DNA of 64,000 bases from LMUY01 sp965276785 (GTDB lineage: Bacteria > Pseudomonadota > Alphaproteobacteria > Acetobacterales > Acetobacteraceae). Shown here piece by piece: positions 49,233 to 57,725 of the stretch. The notes beneath the pieces are model-generated. The model saw only the letters and a list, made by a program, of their open reading frames with translations. It was not told the origin of the DNA and ran no database searches. The position numbers were made by a program, and so were the translations under genes. Where the stretch lies: positions 1,612,001 through 1,676,000 of the forward strand of contig OZ255629.1 in assembly GCA_965276785.1 (NCBI GenBank), in the 5' to 3' direction. The stretch's first letter is position 1, and every line of letters begins with the position of its first letter.

Positions 49233-50025
49233 CTACGACTTCATGCGCAACGCGTTTGCGGCGGCGGCGGTAGTGGCGGTGGTCGCCGGCACCACCGGGT
49301 ATTTTTTGGTGCTGCGCGGGCAGACCTTCGCCGGCCACGCGCTGGCCCATGTCGGCTTCACGGGCGCGACCGGCGCGGTGCTGGTGGGGCTGTCGCCGCT
49401 GTGGGGGCTGGTGCTGGCGACCGTCGCGGGTGGGGTGGGCATGGGGCTGATGGGCGGCCGGCTGGCGCACCGGGATGTGGCGATCGGCATCGTGCTGGCG
49501 GTCTCGCTCGGCGTGGGCTTGCTGTTCCTGCACTTCTACACGGCGTTCGCCACCGAAGCGGCGGCGCTGCTGTTCGGCAACGTGCTGGCGGTGGACGCGG
49601 CGACGGTGTGGACGCTGGCGGGTCTGGCGGTGGTGAGCCTGGGCGCGCTGGCCGTGATTGCCCGGCCGTTGCTGTTCGCCAGCTTGCAGCCGGAGCTGGC
49701 GGAAGCCAAAGGCGTGTCGCTGCGGCTGTATTCGGTGCTGTTCCTGGCCATCGTGGCGCTGGCGACGGCGGAATGCGCGCAGATTGTGGGCGTGCTGCTT
49801 GTGTTCGCGCTGATGGTCGGGCCGGCCGCGGCGGCGCTGCGGCTGAGCGGGGGCGTGTGGACGGGGGTGCTGCTCTCGGCCGGTTTGGCGCTGCTGGAAG
49901 CCTGGGCCGGCATTACCCTGGCGTTCTACACCGATTGGCCCGGCAGCTTCTGGATCACCTCGTTGAGCGGGGCCATCTATCTGTTGGCGGCGGTCCCGCG
50001 ACGGTTCCGGCAAGCTGCCGCATGA
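49201..50025 (+). CDS. znuB: Zinc-type ABC transporter permease
   Basis: ABC-3 family permease, up to 274 residues from ATG at 49201, overlapping znuC by 32 bp. A GTG at 49225, at the end of znuC, is the likelier coupled start. Eight or so helices; family signatures include YDFMRNAFAAAAVV, HALAHVGFTGATGAVLVGLSP, EAKGVSLRLYSVLFLAIVAL and the cytoplasmic ATPase-contact loop between helices 6 and 7. It forms the channel with znuC and znuA for zinc, or possibly manganese. Confidence 0.87.
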   Translation: MVRSGRGAVLSYDFMRNAFAAAAVVAVVAGTTGYFLVLRGQTFAGHALAHVGFTGATGAVLVGLSPLWGLVLATVAGGVGMGLMGGRLAHRDVAIGIVLAVSLGVGLLFLHFYTAFATEAAALLFGNVLAVDAATVWTLAGLAVVSLGALAVIARPLLFASLQPELAEAKGVSLRLYSVLFLAIVALATAECAQIVGVLLVFALMVGPAAAALRLSGGVWTGVLLSAGLALLEAWAGITLAFYTDWPGSFWITSLSGAIYLLAAVPRRFRQAAA

Positions 50026-50058
50026 GGCCGACCGGCGCCGCCGAGGAGACGATGCCCC

Positions 50059-50526
50059 ATGACCAGCACGCATGACGGCAGCGTGATCGAGCAATTGGAG
50101 GCGCTTTGCCGCGGGCGGGGCGGCCGGATGACGCGGCAACGCCGGGCGGTGCTGGCGGGCCTGCTGGACGCCCGTCGCCCGCTCTCCGCCTACGAGCTGA
50201 AGGACCTGCTGCAGCCGGCCGACGCCGCCATCACGCCCGCCAGCGTGTACCGGTGCCTGGACTTCCTGGTGGAGCACGGGCTGGTGCACCGATTGGAGAC
50301 GACACGGTCCTTCGTGGCTTGCGACCACCCGGACCATCCGCACGCGGTGCAGTTCCTGATCTGCCGGCTGTGCGGCACGGTGGTGGAGGCGGAAGACAAG
50401 CGGATGGCGGCGGCGGCGGCGCGCCTGGGCCATCGGCTCGGTTTCGCGTTGGACCATCCGACGTTGGAGCTGACCGGGGTGTGCGCCTCCTGCAAGACGG
50501 CAGAGCGCGCGAGCCCGGTTGGTTAG
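50059..50526 (+). CDS. zur: Fur-family regulator, Zur type
   Basis: 155 residues. Winged-helix DNA-binding domain about 20-85 (RGGRMTRQRRAVLAGLLDA, SVYRCLDFLVEHGLVHRLE). The dimerisation and zinc-site region contains the structural Cys pairs CRLC (about 112) and CASC (about 147) and a His-rich stretch DHPDHPHAVQFLI. The Cys pairs form the structural zinc site of Fur proteins; the locus makes Zur more likely than Fur. It should repress the znu genes when zinc is sufficient, through the GATAC-N3-GTATC palindromes upstream. Confidence 0.85.
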   Translation: MTSTHDGSVIEQLEALCRGRGGRMTRQRRAVLAGLLDARRPLSAYELKDLLQPADAAITPASVYRCLDFLVEHGLVHRLETTRSFVACDHPDHPHAVQFLICRLCGTVVEAEDKRMAAAAARLGHRLGFALDHPTLELTGVCASCKTAERASPVG

Positions 50527-51331
50527 CGAGGTGGTGGGTTTCACCCACCCTACGGCTCAACCGGCCTGGCTGCGCGCCACAGCCGCGGACCGGCGGACGG
50601 ACCATCGGGGGCTGCGATGGGGAGCCTGCCTCCCGTTGGCGTTGGCCGTGCATGGGGCGGCGGTGCTGCTGTTGCTGCGGCGCGAGCGGGGGGTGCGGAG
50701 CTCGCCAGAGGCGGTGCCGTTGGTGCTGGAGCTGGCACCGACGGCGGAACCATCCGCCAGCCCCGCACCGGCTGAACCGGCAGCGGCGCCCGCTGTCCCG
50801 CCGGAAGCGGCTCCACCGCCGCCCGTTGCCGCTCCTCCGCCGCCGATTGCCGCGCCGGCCGCTCCGACCGAACCGAAGCCTGAGCCACCTGTCCCTCGGC
50901 CGCCCTTGCCACGGCGCAGCGCACCGCAACGGTTGCCCGCTCGGGTGCATCCTGCGCCGGCGCCGCAGGCTGCACCGGACCCAGACCGAGCCGCACCGGA
51001 CACCGCTCCAGCGCCGGCGGCCCCGGCCGCGACCGCCGCGAGCAGCCTGCATGGCTGGCAGAGCGAGTTGCTTGGCCGGCTGCAGCGCGCCAAACGCTAC
51101 CCCGACGGCGCCCGCGAACGGGACGAGCAGGGCGTCGCCACCGTCACCTTCAGCATGGACCGCAGTGGGCACGTGCTGTCAGCCAGCCTCGCCAGGAGCT
51201 CTGGCTCGACCGCGCTGGACGAGGAGGCGGTTGCGATGGTTCGTCGCGCTGAGCCGCTGCCGCCGGTGCCGGCCGATATCGCGGGAGCGACGATCAAGCT
51301 GACGCTGCCGGTGGCGTTCTCGCTGCGTTGA
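50519..51331 (+). CDS. tonB: TonB-family energy transducer
   Basis: Up to 270 residues from a TTG at 50519, overlapping zur by 8 bp; in-frame GTGs at 50531 and 50534 are possible starts. Membrane anchor with the usual His: WGACLPLALAVHGAAVLLLL (about 33-53). Then a long Pro/Ala-rich periplasmic spacer (about 85-175) and a C-terminal domain with the TonB fold: LHGWQSELLGRLQRAKRYPD, VTFSMDRSGHVLSASLARSS, LDEEAVAMVRRAEPLPPVP. It transmits proton-motive force to outer-membrane receptors. It is dedicated to the zinc locus by position, yet the adjacent receptor is broken. A palindromic repeat overlaps its start region. Confidence 0.88.
   Translation: MVSEVVGFTHPTAQPAWLRATAADRRTDHRGLRWGACLPLALAVHGAAVLLLLRRERGVRSSPEAVPLVLELAPTAEPSASPAPAEPAAAPAVPPEAAPPPPVAAPPPPIAAPAAPTEPKPEPPVPRPPLPRRSAPQRLPARVHPAPAPQAAPDPDRAAPDTAPAPAAPAATAASSLHGWQSELLGRLQRAKRYPDGARERDEQGVATVTFSMDRSGHVLSASLARSSGSTALDEEAVAMVRRAEPLPPVPADIAGATIKLTLPVAFSLR
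50533..50553. repeat. Palindromic repeat, GTAGGGTGGGT family
   Basis: GGTGGGT (50533-50539) and ACCCACC (50543-50549) arms, followed by CTAC, at the zur/tonB junction inside the 5' end of tonB. Same family as 4844-4872 (in a gene) and 62986-63050 (intergenic). Confidence 0.75.
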
Positions 51332-51388
51332 GAGGGCACCGGGCGCGAGCGGAGTTGACGTCGCCGGGTTGGCCGCCAAGCATGCTCC

Positions 51389-52027
51389 ATGGCACGAATT
51401 TTGGTTCTCAACCCGAACAGCTCCCCGGCCTGCACCGACGGAATCGACGCGGTGGTGGCGCCGTTGCGGAGCTGGAGCGGCCCGGCGATCGATGTCATTG
51501 GCGTTGCGGACGGCCCGCCGGCCATCCTGAGCTGGCAGGACTGGCACCGAGCGGTCGGCCCGATGTGCGAGGTGGCGGCGCACGAAGCGGCGGACGTGTA
51601 TGTGGTGGCCTGCGCCTCCGATCCGGGCCTGGAGGCGGTGCGGGAGGTGACCGGGCGGCCGGTGCTCGGCGTGTTCCGCTGCGCTCTGGCCGCGTCGATG
51701 ACCCGGGCGGAGCGGTTCGGCGTGATCGCCATCGTGGAGGCGAGCCGGGCGCGGCACCTGCTCGCCATCCGCGCGCTTGGGCTGGAGCAGCGCCTGGTTG
51801 GCGAGACCGCGCTCGGCGTGTCGATGGAGGCGTTGCTGGACCCGGTGGCCGCGCGCGGCCTGCTGATCGACGCGGCGATGGACCTGGTGGAGGCGGGGGC
51901 CGGCGCGGTGGTGCTGGGCTGCACTGGGATGGCGGCGCACCGGGCTGCGGTGGAAGCGGCGGCGGACGTGCCGGTGATCGATCCGTGTCAGGCGGGGGTG
52001 GCAATGGCGCGGTTGGCGCTGGTTTAG
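51389..52027 (+). CDS. Asp/Glu/hydantoin racemase family protein
   Basis: 212 residues. Two-domain family with a catalytic Cys in each lobe: VVACASDPGLEAVRE and VVLGCTGMAAH. The N-terminal ARILVLNPNSSPACTDGIDA is the classic hydantoin racemase / aspartate racemase opening. It racemises an amino acid or hydantoin, or acts as a maleate isomerase-like enzyme. Both active-site Cys are present. It lies 57 bp after tonB and may be in the same transcript, but a catabolic role in its own right is as likely. Confidence 0.85.
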   Translation: MARILVLNPNSSPACTDGIDAVVAPLRSWSGPAIDVIGVADGPPAILSWQDWHRAVGPMCEVAAHEAADVYVVACASDPGLEAVREVTGRPVLGVFRCALAASMTRAERFGVIAIVEASRARHLLAIRALGLEQRLVGETALGVSMEALLDPVAARGLLIDAAMDLVEAGAGAVVLGCTGMAAHRAAVEAAADVPVIDPCQAGVAMARLALV

Positions 52028-52088
52028 AGCAGACTTTGCTGCCCGATCCGGGGGTGGTTTGGCAGGCGTTTTCTGCTACATTGTGTTT

Positions 52089-52295
52089 ATGTCAGAGACG
52101 AGACACGCAATGACCGCGCGAACCCTGACCAAGCCTGCAGCAGTCAAGCCGACGCGCGCGAAAGCTCTACCGGCCAAACGTTCCGTGGGCAGCGAAAGCT
52201 CAGTGGCGGAACAAGCCTCCGTCATGCTTGACCGCATTCGCCGCAAGAGTGAGGCGCTCACAGTCAGGATCAACGCGCTCGTCCGCCGGGGCTAA
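52089..52295 (+). CDS. Small basic hypothetical protein
   Basis: 68 residues from ATG at 52089, with a basic, Ala/Lys-rich first half (TKPAAVKPTRAKALPAKR) and an amphipathic helical end. A possible -10 hexamer TACATT at 52077-52082 lies seven bases before the ATG, so the mRNA could be leaderless. It is followed three bases later by a coiled-coil ORF. No family recognised. Confidence 0.5.
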   Translation: MSETRHAMTARTLTKPAAVKPTRAKALPAKRSVGSESSVAEQASVMLDRIRRKSEALTVRINALVRRG

Positions 52296-52298
52296 TAT

Positions 52299-52463
52299 TT
52301 GCCGGGAACGCCGACGACGAAGATACTGGAGACGATTGCGGCGGTGGAGGTTCTGCAGACGCAAATCGAGACACTCACCACAGTGCTGGAAAGGTTGGAG
52401 GCACGGCTTACCAGGCTGGAGCAAGACCGCATCAAGCCGCCCGCGACCAGCAGCAATCCTTGA
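52299..52463 (+). CDS. Short coiled-coil ORF
   Basis: 54 residues from TTG at 52299, ending TGA at 52461-52463, directly followed by ATG of the next ORF. The sequence is a tidy leucine-zipper-like coil (TIAAVEVLQTQIETL, then TTVLERLEARLTRLEQDR) with regular hydrophobic spacing. Coiled coils of this length often mediate pairing with a partner protein. Start codon and reality are less secure than those of its neighbours. Confidence 0.4.
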   Translation: MPGTPTTKILETIAAVEVLQTQIETLTTVLERLEARLTRLEQDRIKPPATSSNP

Positions 52464-52772
52464 ATGTCCGGCAAATCGGCAGCCGAGATGGATGATATCA
52501 CCCCGATCACAATCGAGGACCTTCCGCGTCTGGGCGTGAACTCCAAAAGCCAGCTTTTTTTCGACAATCGGCTGCTGATCACGGGACGCCGGTTTTATTT
52601 CACTGTGCCGCAGAAGCTGCTGGCGCTGCTCACCGCGATGGCGGCGATTTCAACCATTGCCACTGGTGTGAACAATGCGTCTGTGTTCCTGTGCTCGCGA
52701 GACATCCATTGGCTGACCTGCCCCGTTGCGGCCCTGCATGACCTGGGCCACACGGCTCCGTCGCAGAAGTAG
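52464..52772 (+). CDS. Small hypothetical protein with one membrane segment
   Basis: 102 residues from ATG at 52464, immediately after the preceding stop (TGAATG). Soluble N-terminal part DDITPITIEDLPRLGVNSKS, then a likely helix (FTVPQKLLALLTAMAAISTIATGV) and a C-terminal segment with two Cys (VFLCSRDIHWLTCPVAAL). This looks like a small conserved membrane protein; I do not know a family name. The three-ORF string 52089-52772 is unexplained. Confidence 0.55.
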   Translation: MSGKSAAEMDDITPITIEDLPRLGVNSKSQLFFDNRLLITGRRFYFTVPQKLLALLTAMAAISTIATGVNNASVFLCSRDIHWLTCPVAALHDLGHTAPSQK

Positions 52773-52799
52773 CGTGTTTGGCCGGCAGCAGATCGCACC

Positions 52800-53396
52800 A
52801 TGACGACCGAGTTACTCCTGGCCTTTGCCGGATTTGTGTTCGCCAGTTCGATCACGCCGGGCCCAAACAACGCGATGCTGCTTTCGTCCGGCTTGACCTA
52901 CGGATTCCGCCGCAGCTTGCCCCACATCGCGGGGATCAGTGCCGGCTGCATCGCCATGCTGGCCGTGGTAGGGCTGGGCATGGGCGCGGTGTTTGCGGCC
53001 CGGCCGGAGATCTACCGCATCCTGCGCTGGGTCGGCGCCGCTTACCTGCTTTGGCTGGCCTGGACCATCGCCCGCGCCGGCCGGATCACTGGCGGCGCGC
53101 TCAGCAGCCGCCCTTTGACGTTCTGGCAAGCGGCAGGGTTCCAATGGGCCAACCCGAAGGCATGGCTCATCATCGTCGGTGCGGCAACGGCCTATCTGCC
53201 GCACGAGGGCGTCGTGACCCATATGGCGGCGATGGGGCTCTTGATGGGATCCGTCATGGTCCCGTGCGGCTGCGCCTGGACCAGTTGTGGCGCCGCACTC
53301 GGACGCTTGCTGTCCGACGCACGCCACGTCCGGGTGTTCAATGGCGCAATGGCGCTGCTGCTGGTGCTGTCGGTGTTGCCGATCCTGGCGGAGTAA
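52800..53396 (+). CDS. LysE-family amino acid exporter
   Basis: 198 residues, six membrane helices: opening LLLAFAGFVFASSITPGPNNAMLLSSGLTYG is the LysE/RhtB signature (the PGPN motif). FQWANPKAWLIIVGAATAYL is the conserved centre. It exports amino acids or homoserine-lactone-like metabolites by proton exchange; the substrate cannot be inferred. It converges with the MFS gene. Confidence 0.88.
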   Translation: MTTELLLAFAGFVFASSITPGPNNAMLLSSGLTYGFRRSLPHIAGISAGCIAMLAVVGLGMGAVFAARPEIYRILRWVGAAYLLWLAWTIARAGRITGGALSSRPLTFWQAAGFQWANPKAWLIIVGAATAYLPHEGVVTHMAAMGLLMGSVMVPCGCAWTSCGAALGRLLSDARHVRVFNGAMALLLVLSVLPILAE

Positions 53397-53411
53397 GCGG
53401 ACGGCCGGCGT

Positions 53412-54692
53412 TCACGTCCGGGCTGGTGCTGCCATGCTGCCCGAGCGGGCCTCGGCGCTCAAGCGCTCCGGCTCCGCCAGGTCGGCCCCCATGCGGGCGC
53501 CTCGCGGCTCGCGGCCGAGCGCCACCATGACGGCGATCACCACCGCCACGACGCCGACCACGATGGCCAGCGCCATGGCGTAGTCGCCGTTGAAGTGCTC
53601 CGCCAAGGCGACCTGGATGTTGGCATTGGCCGAGGCCAGGAAGTTGCCGACCTGGTAGACCAACCCCGGAAAGGTGCCGCGGATGGCGGCGGGCGAGAGC
53701 TCGTTCAGGTAGACCGGGACCACGCCCCAGGCGCCTTGGACGCAAATCTGCATCAGGAAGGCGCCTAGCCCGAGCAGCAGCGGCGTGGTGGAGAACGCCC
53801 ATAGTCGCAGCACCGGCAGGGCCAGCAGCGCCGCCAGCACGATCGCCCAGCGGCGGCCGATGCGTTGCGACAAGGTGCCGAACAGGATGCCGCCCAGCAT
53901 GGCGCCGACATTGGCGATGACGGTAATCAGCGAGATCGTGCCCGGCGCCAGATGATGCTGCGCGCCAAGGAACTGCCTCGGATACAGGTCCTGCGAGCCG
54001 TGGCTGAAGAAGTTGAACCCCATCATGACGACGGCCGCGAACGTCACCAGCCCGGCATGCTGCTTGAGCACCGTCCAGATGCCAACCTTGCGCTCCTGCT
54101 CGGCGCGCGCCAGCCAGTCCGGGCTCTCCGGCACGTTGCGGCGGATGTAGAGCACCAGCAACGCGGGCACCACGCCCACCATAAACAGGCCGCGCCAACC
54201 GAGCCAGGGCAACGCCAGGTAGAGCAGCGAGGCCAGCAAGAAACCCGTGGGATAGCCCGCCTGCAACAGGCCGGATACCGGGCCGCGCCACTTTGCCGGC
54301 ACGCTCTCCATGGTCAGCGAGGCACCGACGCCCCATTCGCCGCCCATCGCGACACCATAGAGCGCGCGCAAGACGAGGAAGGTGGTGAGCGTCGGTGCCA
54401 AGCCGGAGCAGAACTCCAGCAGGGAGTAGCACAGCACGTTGACCATCAGCGTCGGGCGGCGGCCGTAGCGGTCGGCCAGCCGGCCGAACAACCAGGCGCC
54501 GACTGCTCGGCAGGCGAGGGTCAGGGTGATGGCAAAGGCGACGCTGCTGATCGGCACACCGAAGGTGGCGGCGACCTCCGGGAAGACGAAGACCATGATG
54601 AAGAAGTCGAACGCATCCAAGGTCCAGCCCAGGAAAGCGGCCGCGATGACATGCACCTGCGCTGAAGCGGGCCGGGGGGCAACACCTGACAT
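53412..54692 (-). CDS. MFS transporter, aromatic acid/metabolite:H+ symporter type
   Basis: 426 residues, 12 helices. Opening AAFLGWTLDAFDFFIMVFVF and motif A WLFGRLADRYGRRPTLMVN; the conserved YGVAMGGEWGVGASLTMES is diagnostic of the MHS/sialate-lactate group. The cytoplasmic loop RRNVPESPDWLARAEQE is typical as well. It would import carboxylates such as aromatic acids, lactate or sialate, in line with the catabolic genes at 33-45 kb but not adjacent. Single-gene unit, 95 bp from lpd. Confidence 0.87.
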   Translation of the reverse strand: MSGVAPRPASAQVHVIAAAFLGWTLDAFDFFIMVFVFPEVAATFGVPISSVAFAITLTLACRAVGAWLFGRLADRYGRRPTLMVNVLCYSLLEFCSGLAPTLTTFLVLRALYGVAMGGEWGVGASLTMESVPAKWRGPVSGLLQAGYPTGFLLASLLYLALPWLGWRGLFMVGVVPALLVLYIRRNVPESPDWLARAEQERKVGIWTVLKQHAGLVTFAAVVMMGFNFFSHGSQDLYPRQFLGAQHHLAPGTISLITVIANVGAMLGGILFGTLSQRIGRRWAIVLAALLALPVLRLWAFSTTPLLLGLGAFLMQICVQGAWGVVPVYLNELSPAAIRGTFPGLVYQVGNFLASANANIQVALAEHFNGDYAMALAIVVGVVAVVIAVMVALGREPRGARMGADLAEPERLSAEARSGSMAAPART

Positions 54693-54787
54693 AGAGAATC
54701 CTTGCTATAGCAGCCGCTCACCAGCCGGTTGTCGCATGTGTTTTGCGCTGCGGGAAGCGTGGGCACTGGCCGCGAGGCCAAGCGTGC

Positions 54788-56170
54788 TCAGAAGTGGATG
54801 GCCCGCCCATACGCGTCCAGCACCGCCTCGTGCATCGTCTCGCTCACCGTCGGGTGGGGAAAGACGGTATGCATCAGATCGGTTTCGGTGGTCTCCAGGG
54901 TCTTGGCGATGGCATAGCCCTGGATCAGTTCCGTCACCTCCGCCCCGACCATATGGGCGCCCAGCAACTCGCCCGACCCGGCGTCGAACACCACCTTCAC
55001 CATGCCCTCGGGCTCGCCCATGGCAATCGCCTTGCCGTTGCCGATGAAGGGGAACCGGCCGACGCGGACCTCGTGCCCACTTTCCTTGGCGCGCGCCTCG
55101 GTAAGCCCGACCGAGGCCACTTGCGGGCGGCAATAGGTGCAGCCCGGGATGTTGCTCCAGTCGATCGGGCGTACATCGTTCAGCCCGGCGATCTTCTCCA
55201 CGCAGACCACGCCCTCGTGGCTCGCTTTGTGGGCCAGCCAGGGGGCGCCGGCGATGTCGCCGATGGCGTAGACGCCGGGTTCGCCGGTGCGGCAGTATTC
55301 GTCGATCAGCACATGGGTGCGCTCGACCGTGACCTTGGTGCCTTCGAGCCCGATCCCCTCCACATTGCCCACGATGCCGGCGGCGGAGATGATGCGGTCG
55401 ACGGTGATGTCCTGCGTGGTGCCGCCGGTCTCGACGGTGGCGGTAATGCTGTCGGCGGCCTTGCGCGCGGCGGTGACTTTTGCGCCGGTGATGATCTTGA
55501 TGCCCTGCTTCTCGAATGCCTTGCGGGCGAAGGCGCTGATTTCGCTGTCCTCCACCGGCAGCACCCGGTCGAGCACCTCCACCACCGTCACCTCGGCGCC
55601 CATGTTGCGGTAGAACGAGGCGAACTCGATCCCGATTGCGCCGGACCCGATCACCAGCAGCGACTTCGGCATGGTGGGCGGCACCATGGCCTCGCGGTAG
55701 CTCCAGATCAGTTTACCGTCCGCCTCCAGGCCCGGCAGTTGGCGGGCGCGGGCACCGGTGGCGAGAATGATGTGCGGCGCGGTGAGCGTCTGCTTGCCGA
55801 CGGCCACCGCGTCCTTGCCGGCGAGCGCGCCGCTGCCGTCGATGACGGTGACCTTGTTCTTCTTCAGCAGGTGGCCGACGCCCGAAGAGAGTTGCTTGGA
55901 CACGGCGCGGGAGCGCTTGACCACCGCCGGCAGATCGAAGCGGATGTTGTCGGCGGCGAACCCGTAGTCCGGCAGGTGATGCAGCAAGTGGTTGATTTCG
56001 CTGGAGCGCAGCAACGCCTTGGTTGGGATGCAGCCCCAATTGAGGCAAATGCCGCCTAGGTGTTCGCGCTCCACCACGGCGGTCTTCATGCCGAGCTGGG
56101 CGGCGCGGATGGCAGCCACGTAGCCGCCGGGGCCACCGCCGATGACGATCAGGTCGAAAGCGTCGGCCAT
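54788..56170 (-). CDS. lpdA: Dihydrolipoyl dehydrogenase (E3)
   Basis: FAD/NAD flavoprotein that reoxidises the lipoyl groups of the dehydrogenase complex. 460 residues. FAD site IVIGGGPGGYVAAIRAAQLG, redox-active disulfide GGICLNWGCIPTKALL (Cys42, Cys47), NAD site LLVIGSGAIGIEFA, second FAD site TGEPGVYAIGDIAGAPWLAH and the C-terminal HPTVSETMHEA with the catalytic His-Glu pair. Last gene of the pdh cluster, separated from pdhC by 244 bp of repeat-rich DNA rather than the tight spacing upstream, so it may be partly uncoupled and serve other complexes too. Confidence 0.96.
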   Translation of the reverse strand: MADAFDLIVIGGGPGGYVAAIRAAQLGMKTAVVEREHLGGICLNWGCIPTKALLRSSEINHLLHHLPDYGFAADNIRFDLPAVVKRSRAVSKQLSSGVGHLLKKNKVTVIDGSGALAGKDAVAVGKQTLTAPHIILATGARARQLPGLEADGKLIWSYREAMVPPTMPKSLLVIGSGAIGIEFASFYRNMGAEVTVVEVLDRVLPVEDSEISAFARKAFEKQGIKIITGAKVTAARKAADSITATVETGGTTQDITVDRIISAAGIVGNVEGIGLEGTKVTVERTHVLIDEYCRTGEPGVYAIGDIAGAPWLAHKASHEGVVCVEKIAGLNDVRPIDWSNIPGCTYCRPQVASVGLTEARAKESGHEVRVGRFPFIGNGKAIAMGEPEGMVKVVFDAGSGELLGAHMVGAEVTELIQGYAIAKTLETTETDLMHTVFPHPTVSETMHEAVLDAYGRAIHF

Positions 56171-56223
56171 ACCAAGTCCTTTCTTCTGCCTCTCCCGCGG
56201 GCGGGCAGGGGTATCGTATTTAC

Positions 56224-56369
56224 ACCGTCATGGCCGGACTTGATCCGGCCACCCACGCCGAACCAGCAGGTGACGTAAATTGAGGCGTGAGCGGACACCG
56301 TCCAAACAATGGCTTACGTCAGGTGCCGCACCCGTGGATGCCAAGGTCAAGCCTTGGCATGACGATGGT
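56224..56369. repeat. Palindromic repeat block between pdhC and lpdA
   Basis: The palindrome TGGCCGGA/TCCGGCCA (56231-56251) matches the 17450-17470 copy including the GTCA and ACCCACGC flanks. A second, variant palindrome TGCCAAGG/CCTTGGCA at 56339-56359 sits in reverse orientation beside CCCGTGGA. The block occupies the gap between two pdh operon genes, where such elements can act as mRNA stabilisers or attenuators. Confidence 0.8.
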
Positions 56370-56414
56370 GGGGCGGCCTGGGGCCAAATGCCATAGCCCG
56401 GCACTTGCGGGAGT

Positions 56415-57725
56415 TTACAGCATCAAGCTGAGCGGGTCCTGCACGATGGCCTTGAACGCGGCCACCCACTCGGCCGCCACGGCGCCGTCGATGACCCGGT
56501 GGTCGACCGAGAGCGTGGCGCTCATCACCGTTGCGGGCACGATGGTGCCGTCGCGCACCACCGGGCGGGGCTCGCCGGCGCCCACGCCCAGGATGCCGCC
56601 CTGTGGCGGGTTGATGATGGCGGAAAACGATTTCACCCCATACATGCCGAGGTTGGAGATGGAAAAACCACCGCCTTGGAACTCCTCCGGCTTCAGCTTG
56701 CCAGCGCGGGCGCGGGCGATCAGGTCCTTCAACTCGTTGCTGATGGTGGCCACACCTTTCTGGTCGGCGCGGCGGACGATGGGGGTGATCAGCCCCCCCT
56801 CGGTTGCCACCGCCACGCTGATGTCCACGTCCTGGTAGAGCGCGAGGCCCTCGTCGGTCCAACTGGCGTTGGCTGCTGGCACGCGGCGAAGGGCGACGGC
56901 GGCAGCCTTCACGATCAGGTCGTTGACCGAGAGCTTGAACGCCGCCGGGCCGTCCTTGGCCGATTTGGCGTTGAGCTCGGCCCGGAGCTTCAGTAACGCA
57001 TCGATCTCGATGTCGGCGTTGACGTAGAAATGCGGGACGGTCTGCTTGGCCTCGGTGAGCCGGCGGGCGATGACCTTGCGCATATTGGTATGCGGCACGA
57101 GCGTGTGCGGCGCGGCGATCACCACGGGGCGCGGCGCTGCAGGCGGCGGCGAGGCCGGCGCGGGGGCTTCGGCGATGACAGGCTTGGCGGCAGCCGGGGG
57201 GCTGGTGCGGGCGGCCTCGATGTCGGCTTTGACGATACGGCCATTTGGCCCGGAGCCGCGGATGCCGTCCAGCGCTAGACCGGCCTGCTGTGCCATGCGC
57301 CGCGCCAGGGGCGAGGCGAACACCCGCGTGGCACCGTCATGACCGTTCGGCCGTGGCCCAGGGGCATCAGCGGGGGCTGGCGCGGGTTGGGCCGCCGCGG
57401 ACGGCTTCGGCGTGCTATCGGCCGTCTCCAGCGCCTTGGCTGCGGGCTTGGCCGCAGGAACCTCCCCGGCGGGCACGCTCTCGCCCTCCTCCACCAAGAT
57501 GCCGATCGCCGCGTTCACCTGGACGCCCGCCGTGCCGTCTGCCACCAAGATCTTGCCGAGCACGCCCTCGTCGACCGCCTCCACCTCCATGGTGGCCTTG
57601 TCGGTCTCGATCTCGGCAATCACGTCGCCGGCGGCAATGGGGTCGCCCTCTTTCTTTAGCCAGCGGGCGAGCGTGCCCTCGGTCATGGTGGGGGAGAGCG
57701 CCGGCATCAGGATATTGGTCGCCAT
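56415..57725 (-). CDS. pdhC: Pyruvate dehydrogenase E2 (dihydrolipoamide acetyltransferase)
   Basis: 436 residues from ATG at 57725, overlapping the E1-beta stop by one base (TGATG). One lipoyl domain with the lipoyl Lys43 in EIETDKATMEVEAVDEG, an Ala/Pro linker, the E1/E3-binding domain (about 130-165: RVFASPLARRMAQQAGLALDGIRGSGPNGRIVKADIE), a second linker, and the catalytic domain ending LSVDHRVIDGAVAAEWVAAF with the HxxxD active site. Single lipoyl domain is normal for alphaproteobacterial E2. Cotranscribed with pdhA and pdhB. Confidence 0.96.
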   Translation of the reverse strand: MATNILMPALSPTMTEGTLARWLKKEGDPIAAGDVIAEIETDKATMEVEAVDEGVLGKILVADGTAGVQVNAAIGILVEEGESVPAGEVPAAKPAAKALETADSTPKPSAAAQPAPAPADAPGPRPNGHDGATRVFASPLARRMAQQAGLALDGIRGSGPNGRIVKADIEAARTSPPAAAKPVIAEAPAPASPPPAAPRPVVIAAPHTLVPHTNMRKVIARRLTEAKQTVPHFYVNADIEIDALLKLRAELNAKSAKDGPAAFKLSVNDLIVKAAAVALRRVPAANASWTDEGLALYQDVDISVAVATEGGLITPIVRRADQKGVATISNELKDLIARARAGKLKPEEFQGGGFSISNLGMYGVKSFSAIINPPQGGILGVGAGEPRPVVRDGTIVPATVMSATLSVDHRVIDGAVAAEWVAAFKAIVQDPLSLML

